NCBI GenBank assembly: GCA_023053575.1
Contig: JAKZAP010000008.1
Span: 6,342,715-6,406,714 of the forward strand
Source of the DNA: Branchinecta lynchi
Lineage: Eukaryota; Arthropoda; Branchiopoda; Anostraca; Branchinectidae
DNA length: 64,000 bases
Direction of reading: 5' to 3'
Shown in pieces: positions 44,401 through 54,000 of the stretch; position 1 is the stretch's first letter, and each line of letters begins with the position of its first letter. The notes below the pieces were generated by a model. That model was not told the origin of the DNA. It ran no database searches and saw only the letters and a program-made list of their open reading frames with translations. Both the position numbers and the translations under genes were made by a program.

Positions 44401-46467
44401 CTTTTTAGCTCCACGTCTGAGCGCTTGCGCACTTGTTTAAATTATCAAACAGAAAAGATTCAGTACAAAGAGTAACACTAAAGGGCAGTATGAAAGATGA
44501 TTAAACAGCTACTGTGCGTTGCGAAGCGCACTTGGAAAGTATATTGCGGGGCACTATTCCAGTAGTGGCTATTATTTACTATACCCAAGACTAAATGAAA
44601 TCGAGCGCCGCAGACGAAAATTTTCTATATTCAATTTGTTTTCTTGTAAAATTCAACTGCTTCCCATACAAATTCCATCTTTTACCACGGATTAAAAACT
44701 AAGGCCGAAAGTATTTGCACAAACATTAAACCCGAATGAAGCGACGTCTCGGCAGCAGCTTGTAGCTACTGTAGGCTACCAATACTACCCATGATCACAT
44801 AAAGTGAGTGTCGCAGGTGAGATTTTTTAGTTCGCTTCAGGTTTATTCTATTTCCATGCAGATTCTAGTTTACAATGTTCCCTAAATCCCAAGCCTAAAA
44901 CTGGCTTAAAACTAGAGCTAAGCGTCGCGTCTTTCCACGAAACAAAGAATTTAGAAAGGCGTCGCAGGCGGAATTTTTTGAATCATTTACGATTAGGGCG
45001 TCCTTCTGGGATCCAGAGTCAAAGTAAGGACTACCGACGAAAAATAGGCCGTCATTTTCTGGCCGGTGCTTCCCTACCGGATTTTAGGACTGACGTCGAA
45101 TTTGGACCAAAGCTTGGAATTCAGGATAAGACTATATCAAATATTTATGGAGCGATATTCGGTAAACTGTCATCGAAATGGCACCGACGTTCGGAGTTCG
45201 TAGTAACTACCGAATCCTGGCAATTATACCGAATAAATTACCGGATCCCAGTTATTACTCCGAATAATCTTGGACAGATAGCCTGTTTGGGATTCAGCCT
45301 AACTACCGAGTCCCAATTTGCTTACCACAATCAGGAGCGTAGTAAGCATGGTAGCTGCGAACCTATTTGACCTGATTGGTCCGATTAGCCTGTGGCACTA
45401 TACTTTGCTGAAAATAAAAAATGTCTTCCAGCCTTGACGCCAGGAAGCCAGGATTTGTGACATCATGTGTAGTAACTACAGTAAGTAGGGTGGAACACGT
45501 TCCAGGTAGCAGTTAGCAGATAGCTGACTAAAGAGATTGCCAAACTTTCAAAATAAGATAAACAAGGCTGAAAGGATGAGAATTAAAAGCATTTGAAAAG
45601 TATTTTGCAGTAAAAGTTGCCTGGTACGGGTTTTAATTTGTTTCCGCCCGATCTTTCGCTGTTAGCAGGTGTTCACATAAGCATACCTCTACTGTAGTTA
45701 AGATGTCAACTCGATTGGAATGGCTCCAAAAAATACGATGACACTCAAACTCATAAAAGAAATGTGCACAGTAATTAAAAATATACCTTTAAAAATATCT
45801 TCAGTAAAATTAACTTAAATGAAATCAAAACACTGTTACAACACTTTACTGCTTTTTCTCACCAGGTTACAACATTTTTCAGTGTTCTTTTTGATCTTTT
45901 GGGACACTGCCAAAGAGAAACAATGCCAAACAGAAACAGCTGCAATAATACTTGGTAAAAAGGCCTGAGACCACGAAAATGTGGCTGGTATACTCTGGGT
46001 ATACTGCATAATGGGCTACATCCGTCTATGACAAACCCTCAATTTTTGGATAATCTATGCCAAATGCTTGGTACCATAACACTGAACCCTACCCTGATCT
46101 AATCCAATAAAAATGAACTTGGTTTATTTCTGGGCTTCATTCAAATCATCAATCTTTAACATTCGTTTGGGTTAGAGTGTCCAGCATTTGGCATAGTGTA
46201 TCCAGCATTAGGCATAAGGTATGTCAAATGTTAGATATGCCCGGCACTTTGCACAAGGTATCCAAAATTATGGATTTGTGTCAGACTGGCCCCCACAGAT
46301 TACTGGAAGCATAGGCTATTGAAACAGTCTAAACTAACCTGGACAGTCCTTAATATGTTAAGGGAGCTAGATGGATACAGGACGTCTAGCGATGCGCTAC
46401 TTTTGAAGTCGGAAAAACGCGAAAGACCAACTAAGCAGTCGCGAGAAAAAAGTTTTCTAGTAAACAT
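32390..46467 (-). CDS. MRPL58: ICT1/MRPL58-type mitochondrial peptidyl-tRNA hydrolase, complete (five exons)
   Basis: Exons in coding order: 46467-46339, 41676-41631, 38987-38845, 33714-33545, 32477-32390. They sum to 576 nt (191 codons plus stop) with matching phases and GT-AG borders. The N-terminus is basic and lacks acidic residues for the first nine positions, as in a mitochondrial presequence. FKS..SLD.LYPSSSL aligns with the human ICT1 FKSIYSLDKLYP segment; the catalytic loop is [11 protein letters not shown]. The C-terminus is Lys/Arg-rich ([15 protein letters not shown]), as in ICT1. ICT1 is a codon-independent release factor built into the mitochondrial large ribosomal subunit that rescues stalled ribosomes. 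Its introns hold a LINE, HINE copy D and hAT-like elements. Confidence 0.9.
32478..33544. other. ICT1 intron 4
   Basis: Non-coding; a plus-strand open stretch at 32830-33012 has no recognisable product. No repeat family recognised. Confidence 0.4.
33545..33714 (-). CDS. MRPL58: ICT1 exon 4
   Basis: Acceptor CTTGTAG, donor GTAAGA. It encodes [20 protein letters not shown], then [16 protein letters not shown], equivalent to the human INRLGELILTS...NLADCLQKI segment. Confidence 0.88.
34001..34376. mobile_element. hAT-like MITE with perfect 8-bp target duplication
   Basis: The TIRs are CAGCGACGTCACT (left) and CAGGGGCGTCACT (complement of right). The flanks are CACCTATG on both sides (33993-34000 and 34377-34384). 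An 8-bp duplication and CAG-starting ends are hAT hallmarks. It begins with a G22 run (34014-34035). Confidence 0.75.
35879..38066 (+). mobile_element. HINE/DINE-like element, copy D, with 281-bp tandem array
   Basis: The 5' hairpin is TATGGCACTTG...CAAGTGCCATA with a different loop (CCCTTCGGC). The body is a run of seven 281-bp units. The 3' end is CAAGTGCCATATGAGCTCG plus hairpin and CTTGTT. It lies inside a minus-strand LINE reverse-transcriptase frame, which fixes both borders to within a few bases of a T/A run. Confidence 0.78.
36050..38020 (+). repeat. 281-bp tandem array, seven units
   Basis: The string CGAGCCGATT (or a one-base variant) recurs at 36331, 36612, 36893, 37174, 37455, 37736 and 38017, always 281 bp apart with no length change. 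Units differ by only a few substitutions. Each has TTTGAACGGGTGATCGGATC, two GATG(A/G)AACTTG boxes and GGGGGGAG tracts. Confidence 0.92.
38845..38987 (-). CDS. MRPL58: ICT1 exon 3 (GGQ catalytic loop)
   Basis: Acceptor GTTTTTCAG, donor GTAACA. It encodes [20 protein letters not shown] followed by [13 protein letters not shown]. The GGQ enters the peptidyl-transferase centre in this family. Confidence 0.93.
38988..39245. other. ICT1 intron segment
   Basis: Non-coding, nothing recognised. Confidence 0.35.
39778..40091. mobile_element. MITE with AGCGTGTTCCA termini
   Basis: Inverted ends AGCGTGTTCCACCCT and AGGATGGAACACGCT; CAGTA flanks both sides (39773-39777 and 40092-40096). A diverged relative lies at about 45080-45503 with GTAGTAACTACG-type cores. 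It interrupts a ~145-bp tandem unit. Confidence 0.6.
40600..41330. repeat. Degenerate array of CTCGAAACATACGAC-type units
   Basis: AACGGGTC(AT)TTTTCAGG followed by TTGATGTCAT and GACAAGCTCGAAACATACGA recur; the AACGGGTC box is at about 40806 and 41070 (264 bp). Some units also carry GACTGTCTCTAATTTACG. Confidence 0.5.
41631..41676 (-). CDS. MRPL58: ICT1 exon 2 (46 bp)
   Basis: Acceptor TCTTTTGTAG, donor GTAAGG. It encodes [15 protein letters not shown]; the last base completes an Asp codon with exon 3, giving IPIDDLRIT, the strand before the GGQ loop. Confidence 0.82.
41960..42510 (+). mobile_element. 3' end of a CR1/Rex-like non-LTR retrotransposon
   Basis: An open frame encodes [34 protein letters not shown] and a short C-terminus ending RTFNNS; this is the recurrent tail of CR1/L2/Rex-type polymerases. 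The 3' UTR ends in (GATTT)n at about 42483-42505, as these families do. Strongly 5'-truncated. Confidence 0.75.
42511..43015. other. ICT1 intron 1 segment
   Basis: Contains CCAAGCTTTTGGCATAGGAT-type strings related to the foldback family at 46030, and ACAGTAGAGGTATGCTTA (about 42938), which recurs inverted at about 45677 and 52198. Confidence 0.45.
43016..43142 (+). repeat. CAGGGGCGTCGCAAGTG repeat, copy 1
   Basis: Shares a hAT-like left end, a G-run, GTGCAGAGCCAAAATTT and AATTCGAGAT with 52629-52745. Only left-end sequence was recognised in both. Confidence 0.5.
43180..44440. repeat. Repeat with ~140-bp units, each with a GGGCCC-centred palindrome
   Basis: GGGCAA-x-TGGGCCCA-type palindromes start at 43323, 43464, 43612, 43749 and about 43888 (steps 141, 148, 137, 139). 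Each unit also has AACTTGAT or GTTGAAACTTGGT and GCGGGTCCC boxes. The right part (43880-44440) is an inverted match to about 5740-6310. Confidence 0.65.
44441..46029. other. ICT1 intron 1 segment with GCCGCAGGCG units
   Basis: GCGCCGCAGACGAAAATTTT near 44602, GTGTCGCAGGTGAGATTTTT near 44807 and GCGTCGCAGGCGGAATTTTT near 44951 are units of the same ~145-bp family as at 39512-40528. A diverged copy of the AGCGTGTTCCA MITE follows. Confidence 0.5.
46030..46282. mobile_element. Foldback MITE (GGCATA...TATCCA family), copy 1
   Basis: Inverted ends around GACAAACCCTCAATTTTTGG and CCAAAATTATGGATTTGTGTC. The interior repeats (T)GGCATAGTGTATCCAGC in both orientations. It resembles 47084-47385 over its length. 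Confidence 0.6.
46339..46467 (-). CDS. MRPL58: ICT1 exon 1 (start, presequence)
   Basis: ATG at 46467, 43 codons, donor GTTAGT. It encodes [10 protein letters not shown] and ends in [19 protein letters not shown] Harbinger transposon begins 257 bp upstream of this ATG. Confidence 0.85.
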
Positions 46468-46723
46468 TGTATTCTTTTCCTAAATCGGCAAGGCTTTCGA
46501 CTTTTGAATTTAACGCGCTCTGGGCTATTTTCTTCCAGCAAAAGGCTCTGAAATGATCCTGTAATAGTTCTTAACTGTTCAGAATAATATGATCGCATTT
46601 AAGCTATTTTATCGCTATTTTTCTCTGAGTCCCTTTTTTATAAGTTATTATACGTATTAATTAATAACTCCCAAAAATGTATCGTTCGCGAACAAAAGTT
46701 ATGGAAGACAAGACCCCAGCAAG
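46468..46723. promoter_or_regulatory. Likely promoter region of ICT1 (part of the ICT1-SIRT6 shared interval)
   Basis: The 256 bp between the ICT1 ATG and the Harbinger left end. No TATA box is obvious at a fixed spacing. Together with 50845-50994 it would make a single ~406-bp head-to-head interval. Confidence 0.45.
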
Positions 46724-47083
46724 AGCCTCGTTTTTGTCTCTCCCGTAATTCCAAAGTGCTTCCGACCTGCTTCCTCACTTCCGTAGAAAAGGCGTTTTTG
46801 CGCACTAATTCAAGTGGTCTGCTTCACTAACAGCAAAAACGCCTTTTGGTTAAATTGCGCACAAAATTCAATTTTCTTTTGCATGGCTATGGAAAGGAAA
46901 TTCCGAAAGGGAGCGACATTAACGCCGCAACCAGTGGCCCGCAGTTTGGATCATCATTTACTCCGTCCATTATTAAAGAGAAGGCATAATACGCTATATA
47001 TGCTTGTATAATATAATGTTTTTATAAGTATCACATTTTCGTACCCTGATTCTGAACCGAAACAAGCCATCAATCCCAGTCTA

Positions 47084-47385
47084 CCACAAATCCCTGATTT
47101 TCTTATACCAATGCTTGGTATATCTAGCATTTAGCATAGCCTATGCCTAACGTTGGATACCCTATGCCAAACGCTGGATACCTGTTGGTAACCTAACCCT
47201 GACCTACGTCAATAGAAAGGAGTTCTGATTGGTTGATTTTTTAGCTTCACTCAAATCATCAATATTTTACTGAGTTACAGTATCCAGCACCTAGCATAGT
47301 GTATCCAGCTTTAGGCATAGTGTATGCCAAACGCTAGACATATCGGGCGTTTGGCATAGGGTATCCAAAAATCAGGGGTTTGTGG
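47084..47385. mobile_element. Foldback MITE nested in the Harbinger, copy 2
   Basis: Ends CCACAAATCCCTGATTTT and AAAAATCAGGGGTTTGTGG are near-perfect inverted repeats. The interior has GGCATAGTGTATCCAGC boxes, as in copy 1 at 46030. Confidence 0.65.
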
Positions 47386-47583
47386 TTGACTGATCAATCC
47401 CGTGTTTCCCCACGAGTGGAGACAATTGACAATATTGGATCCTCGTTCTGAGTTGGCTGGAAAATGCTCAGTGAAGACAGACCTTAATCTTCATTGTTTT
47501 TCATATGTCATTGCTGGATAGAGAGTTTTTATAACGGAATCAGTCTCTACAGCATTCTATGTCTAATCTTCATTATTTTTCAG

Positions 47584-48789
47584 ATGAATAACAACCTTAA
47601 GCTGGCTGTGTCATTGCTTGTGAGAGAGTTCTTAAACAACGAAATCAGTCTCTACAGTATTCTACTTCTCGAAGAATGTGAGAGTGAAAAGTACAAAAAG
47701 AATCTCCTAGCTCTTGAGACTTTAGCATTCCACTTTGTCCGCAAGAACCATGCCAAGGTTAAATATTATTCAGAGGAAATAGTTGACAGCTATCATGATT
47801 CCAGATTCAAGGAGCATTTTAGATTAGAGAGATCTACATTTACTCTACTGCTTGATTTCATTAGAAAGGACTCAAATATAATGTTGAAGTACTTTCAACA
47901 TGAGCAAACTCTACCACACTACCGCCATGCAAACTCGAACACTCCACTCAGTTTGAAAAAAACATTACTGATTGCAGTTTGGTATTTATCGAACAAGATA
48001 TCCATGCGTGATGTCGGTGACCGGTTTGGAGTATCGAAGTCAACAGTCTATGCTTGTGTTCATAAAGTTTGTGACCTCCTCACTGAACAAGCTTGTAATT
48101 TTATCAAGTGGCCAAAAATTCAAGATTGCTCCAATATAGCTGATGCCTTCAAACAGACAGCAGGTTTTCCAGGATGTATCGGTTTGATAGATGGATGTCA
48201 CATACCAGTTCAACCACCTGCATCTCAACGAGAATCATACACTAACCGGAAATGTGGGTACTCAATAGTACTTCAGGGTACATGTGACCATACCAAAAAA
48301 TTTACAAACATATTTGTGGGCTATCCGGGATCGGTACATGATGCCCGAGTTTTCCGTAACTCTGAGTTGTTCCGCAAGGCAGAGATACTCAACCAGCCAA
48401 TCATCCCCACTGACATGCACATTTTAGGAGACTCTGCTTACCCAAACTTACTGTGGGTATTGACTCCATACAAGAATCTTGGAAACCTTTCCACCACCAA
48501 AGTGAGGTTTAACAAAAAACACTCGAAAACAAGAGTGTACATCGAGCATACATTTGGCATGCTGAAATCCAGGTTTCGAAAGCTGCAGATGGTAGATGTA
48601 GATGTAGAATTCGCTCCAAAGCTGGTCACTGCTTGTTGTGTGTTGCACAATATTTGTATCCAGAATGATGATGCTTTCACTGACCTTGATGTAACCCAGA
48701 ACGTGAACCACAACTTGCCCCAGATTGTCATGGGACATTCTTCGCAACAAGCATCAGCCAAAAGAGATGCGATTGCAAACACACTGTAA
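47584..48789 (+). CDS. Harbinger transposase (HARBI1-like DDE nuclease), 401 aa
   Basis: The first ATG of the conserved frame is at 47584, directly after a TATTTTTCAG that looks like an acceptor, so a 5' non-coding exon is likely. Helix-turn-helix: MRDVGDRFGVSKSTVY. DDE_Tnp_4 nuclease: GLIDGCHIPV (first Asp), VGYPGSVHDARVFRNS, ILGDSAYP (second Asp) and YIEHTFGMLKSRF (Glu). CCVLHNIC follows near the C-terminus. The length is usual for the family. No stop or frameshift is present. A ~60-bp near-duplicate of the first coding bases lies just upstream (from ~47507). Confidence 0.93.
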   Translation: MNNNLKLAVSLLVREFLNNEISLYSILLLEECESEKYKKNLLALETLAFHFVRKNHAKVKYYSEEIVDSYHDSRFKEHFRLERSTFTLLLDFIRKDSNIMLKYFQHEQTLPHYRHANSNTPLSLKKTLLIAVWYLSNKISMRDVGDRFGVSKSTVYACVHKVCDLLTEQACNFIKWPKIQDCSNIADAFKQTAGFPGCIGLIDGCHIPVQPPASQRESYTNRKCGYSIVLQGTCDHTKKFTNIFVGYPGSVHDARVFRNSELFRKAEILNQPIIPTDMHILGDSAYPNLLWVLTPYKNLGNLSTTKVRFNKKHSKTRVYIEHTFGMLKSRFRKLQMVDVDVEFAPKLVTACCVLHNICIQNDDAFTDLDVTQNVNHNLPQIVMGHSSQQASAKRDAIANTL

Positions 48790-48921
48790 TTCAGTTCAGT
48801 TTTTATTTGCTTTACTGTATAAAACTTCTTTTTTCAAATATATAAATAAAAGTATAAAAGCGGTCTACTGCAAGAAAAAACGTAAAAGGACCACACAAAA
48901 TCAGCAGTTTTCCAACTATTA

Positions 48922-50626
48922 CTAGGCTTTGTTTAAAAACAAAGTAAGAAGCTGTAGCATCTTGTCACCCTGTTCCTTTTTTTCCTTCCGTTCTTCCTTG
49001 AGCTCCATCAAAAGCTTTTCTCTAAATTCCTGCGTTTCTCTTTGCCACCCATCTTCTTTTTCTCTACTTTCCTTGATTTCTGTGACTGTTTCAGACAAAA
49101 CTTGCCGCCTTTTTGCCACCCGTCCCTCAGAAGGACTGTTCACTTTTTTCCCAATTTTTCCATTGTTCTGTCCATCTCCAGTGTTAGGATTGGGGCTCCC
49201 TGTGCTGCGTTTTACCCCCTTCCCGCTACTACCACCTGGACAATCCCTACCGTCAAAGTCTAAATAATAGTCTTGATTGTCATCTTGTAGCTCTTCAAGA
49301 ATGTCTGAGGCAGAGCTGGCAGCATCCGAGACAGAGCTGCAATCATTTTTTGTGACAAGTGGCACAGGAACATCTGTCGTACCTCCAATGGTATCTACAG
49401 TAAGAGCAGGAACGACTGAGTGGTCTTCCCCCTTGATTCGGCTTAGTTCGTCAAAATATGGGGGTTCTGGTATCGGTGGCCGACCAGTTTTATTCTTACA
49501 GTAATCGATATACTTTTTGAAGGCCCTTACTAAATTACTGTATTTGTTTGAGCACTTTTTCACAGGGTCAGCACCCAAGTTGAACTTCAAATTTTGAAGT
49601 CTTTCTGCCACAATTTTCCATGTTGTATCATTTTTCTTACATCCCCCAACAGCCTCTCTGCGCTTCTTTTCAGCTTCCACCATCTCTAGCAATACGTGTA
49701 CAGCTTTTTTATCATTCATCACTGTATCAGGAGATCTATTTCCTATGAGCCAGACTTCTGAATTACACACTGCTTCGTTCAACATACTGCTCCCTTCCTC
49801 CATGTCCCCTACCAACTGATTTATCATGTTTTCATCAAAACCATCAAGTATCCACTTCTTTGGATTATTGGCAGTGGCATCGGCATCACCTGGAAAATTA
49901 AGTTGTTTAGAACCAATTTCTGTCTATTAAGAGCTTGGATAATATCACACCCTCTCTTGACAAAAACAAAGGACCACGTCCAAATGTGGATAAGCTAGGT
50001 AAGTCTCTCTATCTATTTTTGCGTGCTCAGTAACTGCCCACGTACTGTATCAAAGCCCTCTCCATTGCAGGTGGGTGCAATATTAGAAACGTAGAATCCC
50101 TCAGTGTTAGTTGGCAGTGCTTGCACCTGGCTTGCACTAAATTAATTCATGGAAAGTACAGTATAGCCTATATAATACTGAGAAGCTTATAACATGATGC
50201 GTGCTGTATGACAGGCAAACCATAAAAGGTACGAAGATCAATTTCATTGCACCATAGGCCCATGACATGGTCTGGTCTTCAACTTCGGAAGGGCTGTCAC
50301 TCTTTCACCTCTCAGCAGACATGTTCAGTTTGTGTAGGGGTCTAAAAACATCCACAGATGGCCAGTGTCATGTTCATCAGTACATTTGTCTGCCAAAGTA
50401 GTTGCCGACAAATCAAACTAGGGAACTATTCAGAACTGGTTACGTGCCTACAGTGGGTGATGTTGAAACATACTGAAAACAGCCTATAGGAGAGCTGAGA
50501 TGAATTCTATCACACTGTGGCTGGTCTTTGCTGACAGTTTCCTGATAGCTTAGGCTACTTACCTTCTTTCTGAAGAACCAGCAAATCCTTCTTTTTGTCA
50601 TAATTTACAAAATACCAATTTTCCAT
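48922..50626 (-). CDS. Harbinger Myb/SANT-like DNA-binding protein, two exons
   Basis: Exon 1 is 50626-50563 (MENWYFVNYDKKKDLLVLQK, donor GTAAGT). Exon 2 is 49889-48922 (acceptor TTTTCCAG). Phases match and give 343 aa. The Myb/SANT-like trihelix spans roughly residues 70-150 (KNDTTWKIVAERL, KCSNKYSNLVRAFKKYIDYC). An acidic/Ser linker and a Glu/Lys coiled coil (REKEDGWQRETQEFREKLL) form the C-terminus. In PIF/Harbinger systems this partner brings the nuclease to DNA and to the nucleus. It is convergent with the transposase; the stops are about 130 bp apart. Confidence 0.85.
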
Positions 50627-50844
50627 TTTGATCAACTTTTTTTGAAGAGAAGTGACTTAGGACTTGACCCTTGACCAAGTCCTTGGAAGAGGTGAAGTGC
50701 TTCCGAATTGAGCTGAAGTGCTTCAACGCAAAAACGCTTCCAAGCAAAATTCAGAGGAAGCAGTAACTCCACTTCAGTTGCAAAAACGCCTTTTTGCGGA
50801 ATCGGTTGGGAAGCGGTTCGGAAGTGGTTGTCAAAAACGAGGCT

Positions 50845-50994
50845 AAGATCCTTTGAGAAGATGAGAGAAGAAGAAGAATATAAATATGTGTTTGTTTACA
50901 TAAATATAAATTAATTTGTGAGAAAAGTGTAAATGTCCAGGTTTGGGCAGTATTTGTAAAACTAATTAACTGATTTTAACAATAGTTTCATTTA
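50845..50994 (+). promoter_or_regulatory. SIRT6 5' flank
   Basis: 150 bp between the Harbinger right end and the SIRT6 ATG; AT-rich, no clear core element. It must hold the 5' UTR and whatever promoter remains on this side. Confidence 0.4.
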
Positions 50995-51060
50995 ATGTCT
51001 TGTAATTATGCAGAAGGACTGTCACCATATGAAGACAAAGGGAAGCTGGGCTTGCCAGAA
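50995..51060 (+). CDS. SIRT6: SIRT6 exon 1
   Basis: 22 codons from ATG to donor GTAAGT; encodes [19 protein letters not shown]. The preceding TTTCATTTA has no upstream ATG in frame close by. Confidence 0.9.
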
Positions 51061-54000
51061 GTAAGTTAGCAAGAGCCAAGTCAGGATCCGGCCTAAAGTC
51101 TACCATACCTTATTTATAATCTGTAACATATAAGTCACACGATACACCTACCGCCATGACCCTTGGCCTAGGGTATCAGAAAATCAGTGGCTAACAGTCC
51201 AGACAACTGTGTGAGCTTTCATCTGCCATGCAGCTGCCATGGCATGGCTCATAAACACAGGCATCATTTTGCTAAGACCTTGGGGAGGCAGTGGCGTAAT
51301 TCTGGATTATTAGCTGGATCTGATAAGGTCAAAATGACAAAATGGAATCGGCCTTGAGCGGCAGAGGAAGATGGTTTCCGTCCATGCCAAAATGCCCATT
51401 CAGCTGGATGGGAGCATACGAGCGGAAGATCCAAACAGTATCCTTGGTCAGCTCAAGGCTGCCCTTGGAGCGGTATTGAATGGGAGGCGTCCATCGAGCT
51501 GGATGGCCCATTCACCTATTCATCCGCTCACGCGAAATTGACAAAAAGATTGACAGCATCCAGGCGAAAATGTATGTCCAGCTCGACAGGAGGTCGACGA
51601 GACCAAAGCCAGCTACTCGAAAACGTCCCCCAACATTTGAGTTAGTGTGAACCCATTTGCAAGAATCTTTTTTATGCAAGAAAGGTCCCATAACAACAGA
51701 CATGGATGTAAGTATGCTCATATTCAAGCAATTCGTCACAGCAAAATACAAAAATAGTCAGTACTTTCACCCCTGCTCTTCCCCAACTGATGAAGCTAAT
51801 TGGGTTAATTCATACAGTTACGTTAAACTAATCAATCACACACAGAAACACAAACAAAATAACTCAATAAATAACCATGAGTGTTGGCAAATTGCGAGAC
51901 ATTTGTTCAAGATAGCGGAGTGGAATTTCACTGTGAGAGTAGCAAATCTGAACCTACAGATGGCTCTATCCAAAGTTATTTACTTCGCTGATGATGAGTC
52001 CAAACCAGTAAAAGGAAGAAGGAGAAGTTTTTAAATTGGAAACTTTATTTCAAATTTACTTGTTCTTTAGTGCCAGAAGGATTGCTGGAACAGTTAGCTG
52101 TTGAATGATATCAAGTTTGTTATTTTTTCTTTCTGTTTGACTGTTTTAGAAGCAAGAAACAAAGACGAGGTATGGAAAAATTTAGGGAGGTGTTCACATA
52201 AGCATACCTCTACTGTACATGCAACTGCCTGTCAACGCGCTGTCTTGTATTGTTTTTTTGTGGAATAGGCTAGAAAGTATATGGAATACTCATTACTTCT
52301 AAGCATTGTTGCAATAGGCACATACTGACCTGGCTATATTCCGCATTCGCTAGGGCGTACATACTAGGGCTGTTGTCATTCTGGTCACTTCTGACTATGA
52401 AAGATAAAAAATGCAAGAATTCCACATTTTGTATTGCAAATATCCTCTAGGACTACCTCCGCAGCCTGTAATTGTGGATTGTCAGCTGAGTACAATATCC
52501 TCGTCCCATTTATTGCAGTACCTGAGCGAATTGCATGTTTTATATGTTCGCTTGACGCTGGCCACACTTCATGTAGGGCCATGTTGTCCTGTGTGTAAAT
52601 AAAAGTATCAAAATCTGTGTGTTACATGCAGGGGCATTGCAAGTGCATTTTTGTTGTGGGGGGGGGATGCAGAGCCAAAATTTTATAGAATCTCTGAAAA
52701 ATTTAACAAATCCTAGAAACTGAGAATTCGAGATTTAAATTATGGAACAGTAAGTTAAATAGGAACATTAAAGGGCCCCCTTGGAATTCCCCTGGTTACA
52801 TGCTGTGCTTTTTTCTTTCATTTTTTTCATACTCTGTTTGTGACCTTTGTCTTAAAAATGGGTAATAAATTTCATTGATTCATAATAGCCACTTCATTGT
52901 TGTCACTCCATCTCCATTTTACTATAAGCATTTTCTTTACAATGCCAAAGAGAATGATAGTGTGAAAAAAATTAGAACAAAGATCCCAACAAATCGAAAG
53001 GTCCTGATGGCTGCATCCGCGACTTCTAAAAGTAATTTCTGCCTGTCCCTTGAATTGACGGCGGTTCTTGAGGATTGGAAAATGGCTTACATTACCACAG
53101 TCCATAAAGGAGGAAAGCAAAACTTGACAGAGAACTATAGACCTATCAGCATTATTTTTGTTGTCATGGAGGGTTTTCTGAGGGCAGCTATTGCCAAGCA
53201 TTTTAGGACAAACAATCTCCTTCATGAGAGCCAACATGGTTTTGCAAGCGGAAAATCATTTGAAACAAATCTGCTAGAAGGATCTGACCAGTCTAGTACA
53301 CTAGCCCTTTTTCAGGCATGGTGCTCAAATGTCTAGCACCATGCCTGGGTGCTAGACGTTCAAGCACTGTACCTTGGGTTTCATGCATGGTGCATGGATT
53401 TCAGTATACAGTGCATGCATGAAAAATACAGTTTCTGTCATCAGAACTGAGCACCAGCTCGGACAGGGGGGAAATTACTACCATGAATTAGAAAAATCAA
53501 AGACAATCCTTATCGAATTTTTCACAACAAAAACAAAAGGGCTCGACTGATGATGGAGATGCAAAACCTAACAGAACCCTATCTATTTTCCATGTAGAGT
53601 GCCCAAAGAGCCAATATTCTGGTTGGCTGCTATGTAGAAAAAGCTGAGGCACAGAACACTTTGCATGCAAAACCCTTGACTATGTAGAAAGGAAAATGAT
53701 GTTTTCACGTCTGTCATCAGCCGAGCAATGTTGTTTTTGCTATGAAAAATTGGATAAGGATTGTCTTTGATTTCTCTAATTCATGGTAGTAATTTCAGCC
53801 CTGTCCGAGCTGTTGCTCAGTTGTGATGACAGAAACTGTGTTTTTCATGCTTGCACTGTATACTGAAATCCATGCACCATGCATGAAATCCAAGGTACAG
53901 TGCTTGAACGTCTAGCACCCAGGCATGGTGCTAGACATTTGAGCACCGTGCCTGAAAAGGGGCTAGTGTACTAGACTGGATCTGACTGGGTTACAGTGCT

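Larger units (their letters stand above)
46724..50844 (+). mobile_element. Complete PIF/Harbinger transposon with two genes
   Basis: Inverted ends start AGCCTCGTTTTTG; flanks are AAG at 46721-46723 and AAG at 50845-50847, a 3-bp duplication as in PIF/Harbinger (usually TWA). Sub-terminal GGCGTTTTTGC boxes occur at both ends; the left ones form a perfect 15-bp-stem hairpin (46787-46801 with 46833-46847). It carries a DDE transposase and a convergent Myb/SANT-type protein, both open, so it could be autonomous. A foldback MITE is nested in its 5' part. Confidence 0.88.

Noticed and set aside
51657..52034. 125-codon frame on the plus strand as a gene
   Set aside because: No recognisable domain, intronic position, and composition like random AT-rich sequence.
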